Assembly: GCA_041552055.1 (NCBI GenBank)
Contig: JBFELO010000003.1
Location: forward strand, 1-64,000
Reading direction: 5' to 3'
DNA: 64,000 bases
DNA from: JBFELO01 sp041552055
GTDB taxonomy: Bacteria > Acidobacteriota > Thermoanaerobaculia > Thermoanaerobaculales > Sulfomarinibacteraceae
The notes beneath the pieces were generated by a model. It was not told the DNA's origin. It searched no databases and saw only the letters and a program-made list of their open reading frames with translations. Below, piece after piece: positions 7,751-16,278 of the stretch (its first letter is position 1; each line of letters starts with the position of its first letter). The position numbers and the translations under genes are program-made.

Positions 7751-10720
7751 ATGGCAGCCAATATTCTCCTCGTCGAGTATGAGCAACGCTACGTTGATCA
7801 GATCCGTGGCGCGTTGGCCGGTATCGTGGATCGGATCGAGGTCGCGGGCGATCTGGACCGGGCCGTGGCGATCTGCGCCCACTACGAGCCGAGTCTGGTC
7901 ATCATCACCTCGGTCCTGCCCCGTCTGGAGATCGCGGACGCGATCACCCAGCTTCGCGCCCGTGCAGGACTTCGGGTCACTCCGTTTTTGATTCTCATGT
8001 CCGGATACGGCGGCGGCGACGCGAGCGCCGACGCCGCTCAGCACGGCGCCCAGGACATACTGGAACGTCCGTTCACGGGAGAGGTGCTCGGCGAGCGGGT
8101 GCAGGCGTTGCTCGAGACTGGACCATCAGTCGATGTCGCTCAGGCGATTCCCCAGGACACCCTCGATGCGGTGCAGAAGCAGACCGGCCGCGCTGATCAG
8201 AAGGAATCACTGACCTCGGACGAGCTGTTCGGTGACATCCTGTCGGACGTGGAGAGTGACGTGGTTCCCGGAGACGAGGTCGAGCCGGTGCAGCCACTCT
8301 CTTCGCCGCCGGCTCCGGAGCAGCCGGTGGAGCCCCCGCCACCTGTGTCGCCGACGCCGGTGGAACCGTTGGAGCCGCCTCCAGCTCCCCCTCCGGCGCC
8401 GGAGGAGCCATCTCCGCCTCCGCTCCCAACACCTGAGGAAACCCCCTTCGATGTGGATGAGTCCCTTCCGGAGGAACCACTTGTATCGGAGCCTGTTCCA
8501 GCCCCGCCGCCACCCTTAACGGGCGCGGAAAACGCGCCGTTCGAGGTGCTGTCCGAGGAGCCCGTGAAAGATGTCGCGGAAGGCGTGGAGGAGGCGCTCG
8601 CCGAGGTCTTGAAGAAGAGTGACGCACCGGAGCCGGTGCGGAAGCCGTCGTCCGTCGAAAGGGACGTCGACGCCATGCTGTCGGAAACCTTGGCCGGCCT
8701 TGACATCGACCCCAGGCGATTCCGAACGACCGAAGAGCCCGAGCCCGAACCGCTGCTCGAGGCTGAATCTCCACCCGAGCCCGCACCGCCGCTGTCCGAG
8801 ATGGACGAGCAGACGCCGGTGCCGCTGATCGACGAGGATGTGGTCGAGATCTCTGACGCGGAGCGCGTCACCCAGCCGCCCGAGGTGGAGGACGGCGACG
8901 AGCAGGAGCCTGCTCCGCCGTCCCCGGTGGCCGCGGGTACGCGGTTCGGCCAGTACATCCTCGAAGAGCACATCGCCACCGGCGGCATGGCCGAGGTCTA
9001 CCGCGCTCGTATGGTGGGGATGGAGGGGTTCCAGAAGACGGTCGCGATCAAGCGCATCCTGTCTCAGCTCACCGGCAACGAAGAGTTCGTGAATATGCTG
9101 ATCGACGAGGCCAAGCTCGCCGCGCAGCTCAACCACAACAACATCATTCACATCTACGATCTCGGCAAGATCGATCGCTCCTACTTCATCGCGATGGAGT
9201 ACATCGAGGGCAAGGATCTCCGGTCCTTGCTCGCCGAGTGCCGCGAGCAGGGCACAACGGTGCCGATCCCTCTCGCGCTCCACATCACGTCGCTCCTCGC
9301 CGCGGCCTTGGACCACGCGCACAATCGGCGGGATTTCGAGGATCGTGAACTCGGGCTCGTCCACCGTGACGTGTCCCCGCAGAATGTCCTGATTTCCAAC
9401 GACGGCGACGTCAAGCTGTGCGATTTCGGCATCGCGAAGGCCGCGTCCAAAGCCACGACGACGCGCGCGGGAGCACTGAAGGGCAAGCTGCAGTACATGT
9501 CCCCCGAGCAGGCGTGGGGCAAAGACATCGACCACCGCTCCGACATCTTCTCGCTCGGGCTGGTTCTGTCCGAGATGCTGACCGGTGACAAGGTGTTCGC
9601 CGGGAGCTCCGAGAAGTCGGTGCTGGAGCAGGTTCGCGACCCGAAGGTGGCGGCCCCATCGAAGCGCAATCGGCAGGTGCCGAGAGAGGTCGACCGCATC
9701 GTGCTCAAGGCTCTCGAGCCGGATCCCGACGATCGCTACCAGTCGGCGCGCGATGTGCGGCAAGACCTCGAGGCGGTGATGCAGGCCGAGGGGTGGGCGC
9801 CGGGAACCGCAGCGGTATCGCGGCTGGTGCAGGATCCGGAACACGCCGCCCTCATCGACGTGACCGCGGCTGACGAGGTGCCCGAGGCGGTGGCGGTCGC
9901 CGACGACGAACCTCTGTCCGTGCCCCCGGTGGTGGCCGAGGCCGCGGTGGAGGCTTCGCTCGAGGGCGAACCCGATGGCGAGAGATCGGACCGGTCGCGG
10001 AGTCGACGATCGCTCCTGCTGCTGCTGGGTGGCGCGGTTCTGGTGGCTGTGATCGCCGGCGCGATGTACCTGTGGCGCGACGGATCGAGCGACCAGGCGC
10101 CGGCGCCGACGCCGGCGCCGGTGATCATGGTGCCGACGCGGCCGACGCGGCCGACGCCGACGCCGGTGGACGAGGAGCTACGTGACCGGGTGAGCCAGCT
10201 GGCCGCGGTCGAGGTCGCACGGCGGGAGGATGAGCTGCGGCGCCGGCTGGAGGAGGAGTTCCCGACGCCGACCCCGTTGCCGCCGACGGAGACGCCGACC
10301 GAAACCCCTACGGTCACCGAGACGCCGACCGACACACCGACACCGAGACCGCCGACACCGACCCCGGCGCCACCTACCGCTACGCCGATCCTGGCAACGC
10401 CAACGCCCTTGGTGCGTGAGGGCGAGATCGTCACGCAGGGGCCCGGTGTGATGCCGCCGTTGGTACTTGATCGGGTGGATCCGAAGTACCCGCGCATCGC
10501 GGAGCGCGTTCGGGTGAACGGAGACGTGGCGGCAGAGGCGCTGATCGGTATCGACGGCAGGGTCGAAGAGTTGCGGATTCTCGAGGTGTCGCATGCCAAC
10601 GTCGGTTTCGAGGATGCCACCGAAGAGGCGGTCCTCCAGTGGCGCTACAAACCGGCAACGAAAAACGGAGTCAAAGTACGGATGTGGGTTCAGATCCGAG
10701 TCCCGTTCAGATATCGTTAG
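7751..10720 (+). CDS. Pseudo-receiver / Ser-Thr protein kinase / TonB C-terminal fusion protein
   Basis: A 989-residue multidomain signalling protein. Residues 1-125 resemble a response-regulator receiver but lack its key residues: the acidic pair is replaced (ILLVEYEQ), the phospho-acceptor position reads VIITSVLP and the conserved Lys is Arg (LERPFTG). A Pro/Glu-rich linker (about 165-390) follows. The kinase domain (about 398-670) is intact: glycine loop EHIATGGMAEVY, Lys434 in VAIK, HRD Asp540 (LVHRDVSPQNVLI), DFG Asp558 and APE-like MSPEQAWG. One membrane helix (about 753-775) precedes a Thr/Pro-rich periplasmic spacer and a TonB_C-like domain (about 905-989; DPKYPRIAERVRVNGDVAAEALIG, VLQWRYKPAT). 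The in-frame start at 7706 is possible but ATG 7751 begins the conserved part. The fusion suggests coupling of cytoplasmic phosphorylation to an envelope TonB-type contact. Confidence 0.88.
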   Translation: MAANILLVEYEQRYVDQIRGALAGIVDRIEVAGDLDRAVAICAHYEPSLVIITSVLPRLEIADAITQLRARAGLRVTPFLILMSGYGGGDASADAAQHGAQDILERPFTGEVLGERVQALLETGPSVDVAQAIPQDTLDAVQKQTGRADQKESLTSDELFGDILSDVESDVVPGDEVEPVQPLSSPPAPEQPVEPPPPVSPTPVEPLEPPPAPPPAPEEPSPPPLPTPEETPFDVDESLPEEPLVSEPVPAPPPPLTGAENAPFEVLSEEPVKDVAEGVEEALAEVLKKSDAPEPVRKPSSVERDVDAMLSETLAGLDIDPRRFRTTEEPEPEPLLEAESPPEPAPPLSEMDEQTPVPLIDEDVVEISDAERVTQPPEVEDGDEQEPAPPSPVAAGTRFGQYILEEHIATGGMAEVYRARMVGMEGFQKTVAIKRILSQLTGNEEFVNMLIDEAKLAAQLNHNNIIHIYDLGKIDRSYFIAMEYIEGKDLRSLLAECREQGTTVPIPLALHITSLLAAALDHAHNRRDFEDRELGLVHRDVSPQNVLISNDGDVKLCDFGIAKAASKATTTRAGALKGKLQYMSPEQAWGKDIDHRSDIFSLGLVLSEMLTGDKVFAGSSEKSVLEQVRDPKVAAPSKRNRQVPREVDRIVLKALEPDPDDRYQSARDVRQDLEAVMQAEGWAPGTAAVSRLVQDPEHAALIDVTAADEVPEAVAVADDEPLSVPPVVAEAAVEASLEGEPDGERSDRSRSRRSLLLLLGGAVLVAVIAGAMYLWRDGSSDQAPAPTPAPVIMVPTRPTRPTPTPVDEELRDRVSQLAAVEVARREDELRRRLEEEFPTPTPLPPTETPTETPTVTETPTDTPTPRPPTPTPAPPTATPILATPTPLVREGEIVTQGPGVMPPLVLDRVDPKYPRIAERVRVNGDVAAEALIGIDGRVEELRILEVSHANVGFEDATEEAVLQWRYKPATKNGVKVRMWVQIRVPFRYR

Positions 10721-10742
10721 GTGAGGTGATATGGAGGACACG

Positions 10743-10973
10743 ATGTCTTCTCTGTCGGACAGTCAGAAGAAATTCTACGAGGAAGCCCTGCAGCAGACCA
10801 AGAAGGAGATCCAGGACATCGAGGGCCAGATCCAGGAAGAGCTCGCGAAGGTCAAGCAGAAGATCGCAGATCTCCAGTCCGGTCAGAAGGCAGCGCGCCA
10901 GATGTACGACGCGGCCTGCCAGCGGCTGGGCATACCGAACGACCTCGAAGAGGAGCAGAGCTCCTCGGGTTGA
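10743..10973 (+). CDS. Small coiled-coil protein downstream of the kinase
   Basis: A 76-residue (80 if ATG 10731 is used) highly charged helical protein rich in Lys, Glu and Gln with heptad character (QTKKEIQDIEGQIQEELAKV), so a coiled coil is likely. GGAGG at 10733-10737 stands five bases before ATG 10743, which decides the start. There is no signal peptide or catalytic motif. It begins 22 bases after the kinase-TonB gene and is followed by an intrinsic terminator, so the two genes are probably one transcription unit. Function unknown; it could be a partner or substrate of the kinase. Confidence 0.75.
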   Translation: MSSLSDSQKKFYEEALQQTKKEIQDIEGQIQEELAKVKQKIADLQSGQKAARQMYDAACQRLGIPNDLEEEQSSSG

Positions 10974-10997
10974 GGGGCCGTTCCCATGAGCGGTCCG

Positions 10998-11025
10998 ACC
11001 CCGGTTCGGCCGGGGTTTCTTCTCT
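10998..11025 (+). terminator. Intrinsic terminator after the kinase operon
   Basis: Seven-base-pair GC-rich stem (ACCCCGG / CCGGGGT) with a TTCGG loop, followed by TTTCTTCTCT. It ends the kinase/coiled-coil unit and separates it from accD. Confidence 0.8.
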
Positions 11026-11094
11026 CCGAGATGCGCGCCGATGTCGCTGTTGCGGAGCACGTGCGCACGGCCCGCGGCGGGAGGTGAGGATCGG

Positions 11095-11895
11095 ATGAGG
11101 GGCGGCGGCGGAGTACCACCGGGGCTGTGGGTCAAGTGTGACGAGTGTCGCGAGATCCTGTACCACCGCGAGGTCTCCGAGAACCTCGAGGTGTGTACTC
11201 GGTGTGGGTTCCACTTCCGGATCTCGGCGGACCGTCGCCTCCAACTGTTGTTCGACAACGGTCGCTACAAGCGATTGTTCGCGAAGATCAAATCGTCGGA
11301 CCCGCTGGGGTTCGTGGACTCCAAACCGTACGCGGCACGGTTGAAGGTCTACAACAAGAAGTTCGGCAACAGCGACGCGATCGTGATCGGCCAGGGCGAC
11401 ATCGAGCGCCACACCGTGCTGGTGGGTGCGATGGAGTACGGCTTCATGGGGGGCTCCATGGGATCGGCCGTGGGCGAGAAGCTCAGCCGTGCCATCGAGC
11501 GCTGTCTCGACAAGAAGCTCCCCCTCGTCACGGTGGCCTGCTCGGGAGGGGCCCGCATGCAGGAGGGCATCCTGTCGCTCATGCAGATGGCAAAGATCTC
11601 TGCCGGGTTGGCACGGATGAAGGAGCGTGGCCTCCCCTACGTTTCGGTGCTAGCTGACCCCACCACCGGCGGCGTGACGGCGAGCTTCGCGATGCTCGGC
11701 GACGTCAACATCGCCGAACCCGGGGCTCTGATCGGCTTTGCCGGACCGAGGGTGATCGAGCAGACCATCCGTCAGACGCTCCCCGAGGGCTTCCAGCGGT
11801 CGGAGTTCCTCGTCGAACACGGGATGCTCGACCTGGTGGTGCCGCGCAGCGAGCTCAAGGGAACGATCGCACGATGTCTCGGCTACTTCCGCTGA
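11095..11895 (+). CDS. accD: Acetyl-CoA carboxylase carboxyltransferase subunit beta
   Basis: Beta subunit of the carboxyltransferase that makes malonyl-CoA for fatty-acid synthesis. The N-terminus carries the four-cysteine zinc ribbon (KCDEC, then CTRC about 18 residues later); the crotonase-like core shows GAMEYGFMGGSMGSAVGEK, VACSGGARMQEG and ADPTTGGVTASFAMLGD. ATG 11095 is chosen because GAGG stands five bases upstream; an in-frame ATG at 11041 would add a non-conserved leader. At 266 residues it is slightly shorter than the usual 280-300. accA is not adjacent. First gene of the accD-folC-dgt-rpiB-glyA operon. Confidence 0.96.
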   Translation: MRGGGGVPPGLWVKCDECREILYHREVSENLEVCTRCGFHFRISADRRLQLLFDNGRYKRLFAKIKSSDPLGFVDSKPYAARLKVYNKKFGNSDAIVIGQGDIERHTVLVGAMEYGFMGGSMGSAVGEKLSRAIERCLDKKLPLVTVACSGGARMQEGILSLMQMAKISAGLARMKERGLPYVSVLADPTTGGVTASFAMLGDVNIAEPGALIGFAGPRVIEQTIRQTLPEGFQRSEFLVEHGMLDLVVPRSELKGTIARCLGYFR

Positions 11896-13082
11896 GTCTG
11901 GAACGTCGCAAGCCGGGAAGGATCCGACCCGACCTGGGTGCCTTCCGGTCTTCACTGGCAGAGCTCGGGGATCCCCAGCGGCGGTTCCCATCGGTCATCA
12001 TCGTCGGGACCAACGGCAAGGGATCAACCGCCGTCATGCTCGACGCGGTTCTCGCAGCCCACGGCCTCCGGACGGGACTCTACACATCGCCTCATCTGGT
12101 GCGCGTCGAGGAGAGGATCAGGATCGCCGGCGAGCCGCTGGAGAGCGACGAGCTGGCGCATCACCTCGCAGCCCTCGATCGGTTTGACGAGCTGACCTTC
12201 TTCGAAACCCTCACCGCCGCCGCGTTTCTCGCGTTTGCCGACCGCGGCGTCGACTGCGCCGTGCTCGAGGCGGGGATGGGCGGCCGCTGGGACGCGACCC
12301 GGGCGGCCTCGAGCGAGATCGCCGGTCTCACCAATGTGGGCTCCGATCACGGCGCTTGGCTCGGTGACAGCCGAGAGGAGCGGGCGGCCGACAAGGGGTC
12401 TGCCCTGGCGGCAGCACGGTTCGCCGTGCTCGGGCGCCAGCTGGAGCCCGAGCTGGTACCTCTGGTCGGAGCACCGGACGCACTCGCGGCGTCGGACCTG
12501 GTGAGAGTCGACCGGCTCACGCCACGGCTGGTCGGTGCAACCTGGCAGGGCGGCTCCGCAGAAATCGCCCTCCCGCTCGACGGGTCACACCAGCTCCTCA
12601 ACCTCCAGTTGGCGCTGGCATTGGCGCTGGGAACAGTGCACCTCGAGTGGCTGGAAACCCTCGACCCCGGGGCGGTGAAGGTGGGGCTCGACCGCACGGA
12701 GTGGCCAGGGCGACTGTCGAGCCATCGGGTCTTCGGCCGCCGGATCCTGGTCGACTGCGCGCACAACGCCGAGGGGACGCTGGCGCTGGCGGATCACCTG
12801 GCGAACCAGCCGGTGCTGTACCACCTTCTGTTCTCGTGTCTCGACGACAAGCCGGTCGAGACCATGGCCCGGGCGCTTTGGTCGAAGGTCGGCAACGTCG
12901 TCGTGTGTCCGCTCGAGGATGACCGTGCGATGTCGCTCGAGCGGCTGCACGCCGCGTTCCCGGACTGTCGGTCGGCGCCGTCGGTGCGTCAGGCGCTGGC
13001 GTTGCTGCCGGACCCGGTGTTGGTGGCGGGCAGTGTCCGGCTGGCGGGCGTGCTGTTGGCCACCGCCGAGGAGGCGATATGA
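11874..13082 (+). CDS. folC: Folylpolyglutamate synthase / dihydrofolate synthase
   Basis: Mur-ligase-family enzyme that adds glutamate to dihydropteroate and folates. The 402-residue protein shows the P-loop VIIVGTNGKGSTAVM, the YTSPHLVRVEERIRI segment, LEAGMGGRWDATRA and the C-terminal domain motif RILVDCAHNAEG. The ATG lies inside the accD coding end (22-base overlap), as is common for accD-folC pairs, which indicates translational coupling. The downstream glyA and the distant folD use the same cofactor pool. Confidence 0.95.
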   Translation: MSRLLPLSLERRKPGRIRPDLGAFRSSLAELGDPQRRFPSVIIVGTNGKGSTAVMLDAVLAAHGLRTGLYTSPHLVRVEERIRIAGEPLESDELAHHLAALDRFDELTFFETLTAAAFLAFADRGVDCAVLEAGMGGRWDATRAASSEIAGLTNVGSDHGAWLGDSREERAADKGSALAAARFAVLGRQLEPELVPLVGAPDALAASDLVRVDRLTPRLVGATWQGGSAEIALPLDGSHQLLNLQLALALALGTVHLEWLETLDPGAVKVGLDRTEWPGRLSSHRVFGRRILVDCAHNAEGTLALADHLANQPVLYHLLFSCLDDKPVETMARALWSKVGNVVVCPLEDDRAMSLERLHAAFPDCRSAPSVRQALALLPDPVLVAGSVRLAGVLLATAEEAI

Positions 13083-14416
13083 CCGGGCCCTTCGTACGAG
13101 ACCGGGATGCGCTCGAGCGCGACGAGGACCGTCGGCTGGCGGTGTACTCGACGCGGTCGACCTCGGCCACCCGGCGGCTCGAGGCCGACCTGGAGCAGAC
13201 GGCCGACTTCCGGCTCGCGTTTCAACGCGACCGCGACCGCATCCTGCACTCGCGAGCGTTTCGAAGGCTCAAGCATAAGACGCAGGTGTTCGTGCCGCAC
13301 GTGGCCGACCATCCGCGGACCCGCCTCACCCACACCCTCGAGGTCGGCCAGTTCGGTCGCACGATCGCGCGTGCCCTGGGCCTCAACGAGGACCTGGTCG
13401 AGGCAGTGGCGTTGGGACATGACGTGGGCCACACGGCGTTTGGTCACACCGGGGAGTCGGTGCTCGACCGGATCCTGCGCGGCACGAGCGCCGACTTCAC
13501 GCTACCCGAGGCAGTCGCAGCCGAGGTCGGCGGATTCAAGCACAACTATCAGTCGCTGCGGGTGGTGGATCTGCTCGAGCGACGGTATGACGCGGCAGGC
13601 CTCAACCTCACCGATCAGGTGCGCGAGGGGATCCTCAAACACACCACCTGGAAGGTCCGGTTTCCGTTTCCGCTGCCCGACGCGGAGGGGTTGCACCTGG
13701 ACCGCGCGTGCCATCTCGAGGGTCAGGCGGTGGCGGTCGCGGACGAGATCGCCCAGCAGACCCACGATCTCGAGGATGGTCTGCGCGCAGGATCGGTGAG
13801 GCTCGGTGCGGTCGAGCAGCTGAGCGTGGCTCGCAAGGTGATCGACGAGCTCGGCGAATTGTACCGCAACGAAAATCGCCGCTGGCGGCGTCAGAACCTG
13901 CTTATTCGGGGCGTGATCCGGCTGTTCGTGTCGGACGTGATCGCGGCCTCGGCCGGTCGGTTGGAGCGGTTCTGCAGTCGCCATCGGATCGCCGAAAAGG
14001 GCGCCTATCTGAGGCACTCGCGCGAGATCTCGCAGACCACGGTCTGGTTCTCGTCCGAGGTCGAGGAGCTGTTCGACGAGCTCAAGGCGTTCATCTACCG
14101 CTACATCATCAACCACTCGAGGGTGAACCGTCAGGACTGGCGGGCTCGAAAGGTGATCGTGGCGCTGTTCAGAGCGTTCTGGGTCAGTCCCCGCAACCTG
14201 CCGGAGTACGTGCTGCTGCGCGCCCGCGACGAGCTGGGCTTCCCCTACCTGCGTGACCTTCCGATGGCGTCGGTTGCGGACGAGGTGGCCGACCGATACC
14301 ATTCTTCACCCGGGTTCGCCCGGCTGGTGGCGGACCACGTGGCCGGGATGAGCGATCGTTACGCGCTCGAGGAGTACCGCTTCCTCGAGCAGCCGGATAC
14401 CGACCAGCGCTTCTAG
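13079..14416 (+). CDS. dgt: Deoxyguanosinetriphosphate triphosphohydrolase-like HD protein
   Basis: HD-superfamily dNTP triphosphohydrolase, 445 residues, converting dNTPs to nucleosides and triphosphate. The HD metal site is visible (TRLTHTLEVGQFGRTIARAL, ALGHDVGHTAFGHTGE), with family features such as the N-terminal RDRILHSRAFRRLKHKTQVF and FKHNYQSLRVVDLLERRY. Overlaps the folC stop by four bases (ATGA). Dgt-like proteins are widespread; substrate preference cannot be read from sequence. Confidence 0.92.
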   Translation: MTGPFVRDRDALERDEDRRLAVYSTRSTSATRRLEADLEQTADFRLAFQRDRDRILHSRAFRRLKHKTQVFVPHVADHPRTRLTHTLEVGQFGRTIARALGLNEDLVEAVALGHDVGHTAFGHTGESVLDRILRGTSADFTLPEAVAAEVGGFKHNYQSLRVVDLLERRYDAAGLNLTDQVREGILKHTTWKVRFPFPLPDAEGLHLDRACHLEGQAVAVADEIAQQTHDLEDGLRAGSVRLGAVEQLSVARKVIDELGELYRNENRRWRRQNLLIRGVIRLFVSDVIAASAGRLERFCSRHRIAEKGAYLRHSREISQTTVWFSSEVEELFDELKAFIYRYIINHSRVNRQDWRARKVIVALFRAFWVSPRNLPEYVLLRARDELGFPYLRDLPMASVADEVADRYHSSPGFARLVADHVAGMSDRYALEEYRFLEQPDTDQRF

Positions 14417-14428
14417 CAAGGAGGTCAG

Positions 14429-14875
14429 ATGATCGTCGTCGCGTCCGACCATGCCGCTGTCGAACTCAAGCGACGGGTGGTCGAGCTGCTGGCCGCACGG
14501 GGCGAGCGCTTCGCCGACCTCGGTCCGGCGGACGAACGGTCAGTGGACTATCCCGACTACGCTCACCGGGTGGTCGCCGAGATCATCGCCGGCCGCGCCG
14601 ATCGTGGGATCCTGATCTGTGGCACCGGAATCGGGATGAGCATGGCGGCCAACCGCCATCCGGGCATTCGCGCCGCTCTCTGCCACGACGCCTACACCGC
14701 CGAGATGGCGCGCCGGCACAACGACGCCAACGTGCTCTGCCTGGGCGCGCGGGTGCTGGGTGCGGGAGTGGCGGAGCAGGTCGTGGAGATCTTCCTCGGA
14801 ACCGCATTCGAGGGGGGGCGCCATCAGCGTCGTGTGGCCAAGATCGAGCCCGGGTCGAACCACGAGGAGGAATGA
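14429..14875 (+). CDS. rpiB: Ribose-5-phosphate isomerase B
   Basis: Interconverts ribose 5-phosphate and ribulose 5-phosphate. The 148-residue LacA/RpiB-family protein has the N-terminal SDHAAVELK, a phosphate-binding GILICGTGIGMSMAANR and the HNDANVLCLGARVLG motif; the Cys in ICGTG is the expected catalytic base. An AGGAGG is placed seven bases upstream. Its stop overlaps the glyA ATG; the rpiB-glyA pairing is frequent in bacteria. Confidence 0.95.
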   Translation: MIVVASDHAAVELKRRVVELLAARGERFADLGPADERSVDYPDYAHRVVAEIIAGRADRGILICGTGIGMSMAANRHPGIRAALCHDAYTAEMARRHNDANVLCLGARVLGAGVAEQVVEIFLGTAFEGGRHQRRVAKIEPGSNHEEE

Positions 14876-16176
14876 TGAGCGATGACCTCAAGGGGAAGTT
14901 CTTCGAGATCCACAACCGATTCGTGGCAGTCGCGGATCCGGAGGTCGCGCAGGCGATCGAGGACGAACGCGCGCGCCAGAATCAGGGACTCGAGCTGATC
15001 GCGTCGGAGAACTTCGTGTCGCCGGCGGTGCTCGCGGCCACGGGCTCGGTGATGACCAACAAGTACGCCGAGGGCTATCCGGGCAGACGCTACTACGGCG
15101 GCTGCGAGTTCGTGGACATCGGCGAGGACCTCGCGCGCGAGCGTGCCAAGGAGCTGTTCGGTGCCGACCACGCCAACGTCCAGCCCCACTCCGGGGCCCA
15201 GGCCAACATGGCGGTCTACCTGGCGACAATGCAGCCCGGGGACACCATGCTCGGCATGGACCTGACCCATGGCGGCCACCTGACCCACGGCCATCCGCTG
15301 AACTACTCCGGCAAGGAGTTCGAGGTGGTCCCGTACGGGGTCGACAGGGAGACCGAGACCATCGACTACGACCGTCTCCGAGAGCTTGCGGTCGAGCATC
15401 ATCCCAAGCTCATCGTATGCGGCGCCTCGGCCTACCCGAGGATCATCGACTTCGAGCGTCTGCGCGCCATCGCCGACGAGGCCGGGGCGCTGATCCTGGC
15501 CGATATCGCCCATATCGCCGGTCTGGTCGTCGCCGGCCTCCACCCGTCGCCGGTACCGCACTGCCACTTCGTGACATCCACCACCCACAAGACCCTCCGT
15601 GGTCCACGCGGCGGCATCGTGCTGTGCACCGCCGACTGGGCCGAGGCCATCGACAAGGCGGTCTTTCCAGGCGTGCAGGGCGGGCCGCTGATGCACGTCA
15701 TCGCGGCCAAGGCGGTGGCCTTTGCCGAGGCCATGAGGCCCGACTGGAACGAGTACCAGAAGCGGGTGGTGGAGAACGCTGCGGTGATGTGCCGGTCCAT
15801 GGACGAGCGCGGCTGGCGAATCGTCTCCGGTGGCACCGACAACCACCTGTTCCTGATCGACCTCGGACCCGATTTCATCTCGGGCAAGAAGGCCGAGCGC
15901 TGGCTCGGCCTGGCCGACATCACGGTCAACAAGAACACGGTGCCCTTCGACACCCGCAAGCCCTACATCGCGTCCGGCCTGCGTATCGGCACACCGGCGG
16001 TCACGACCCGTGGCATGGGACCCGAGGAGATGGTGAAGATCGCCGAGCTCATGGACCGCGTCCTCCGCCTCGACGAGGACAAGGAGGATGAGGCCAAGAT
16101 GGCGGTCTTCAACTCCGAGATGGAGAGGATCAGGGCCGAGGTCCGCGAGCTGACATCCAGGTTTCCCCTGTACTGA
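14872..16176 (+). CDS. glyA: Serine hydroxymethyltransferase
   Basis: PLP enzyme converting serine and tetrahydrofolate to glycine and methylene-THF. The 434-residue protein contains the N-terminal ELIASENFVSPAVLAATGS, the KYAEGYPGRRYYGGCEFVD segment, and the PLP-lysine region FVTSTTHKTLRGPRGG. Full family length. GAGGAGGA precedes two consecutive ATG codons (14872 and 14875); either could be used. Last gene of the accD operon, followed by a hairpin. Confidence 0.97.
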   Translation: MMSDDLKGKFFEIHNRFVAVADPEVAQAIEDERARQNQGLELIASENFVSPAVLAATGSVMTNKYAEGYPGRRYYGGCEFVDIGEDLARERAKELFGADHANVQPHSGAQANMAVYLATMQPGDTMLGMDLTHGGHLTHGHPLNYSGKEFEVVPYGVDRETETIDYDRLRELAVEHHPKLIVCGASAYPRIIDFERLRAIADEAGALILADIAHIAGLVVAGLHPSPVPHCHFVTSTTHKTLRGPRGGIVLCTADWAEAIDKAVFPGVQGGPLMHVIAAKAVAFAEAMRPDWNEYQKRVVENAAVMCRSMDERGWRIVSGGTDNHLFLIDLGPDFISGKKAERWLGLADITVNKNTVPFDTRKPYIASGLRIGTPAVTTRGMGPEEMVKIAELMDRVLRLDEDKEDEAKMAVFNSEMERIRAEVRELTSRFPLY

Positions 16177-16177
16177 C

Positions 16178-16198
16178 GCGATTCGCTGCACGAATCGC
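16178..16198 (+). terminator. Hairpin after glyA
   Basis: Perfect 8-bp inverted repeat GCGATTCG / CGAATCGC with a CTGCA loop, directly after the glyA stop. No T-run follows. A second small hairpin (GTCCC TCGC GGGAC) lies about 45 bases further on, before the next gene. Confidence 0.5.
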
Positions 16199-16278
16199 AC
16201 GATATGGCCTTCCACGCGAGGCACCGGCGTTCGTCGCGTGTCCCTCGCGGGACGCGAGCTGGCGGGTGGAGGCATCGC

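Noticed and set aside
10100..10420. GCCGACGCC-type repeats in the kinase gene as a possible repeat element
   Set aside because: They encode the Thr/Pro-rich periplasmic spacer in frame; coding low complexity is a sufficient explanation.
14824..16275. Minus-strand 483-codon open frame
   Set aside because: Antisense to glyA; His/Val/Gly-rich translation without domains.
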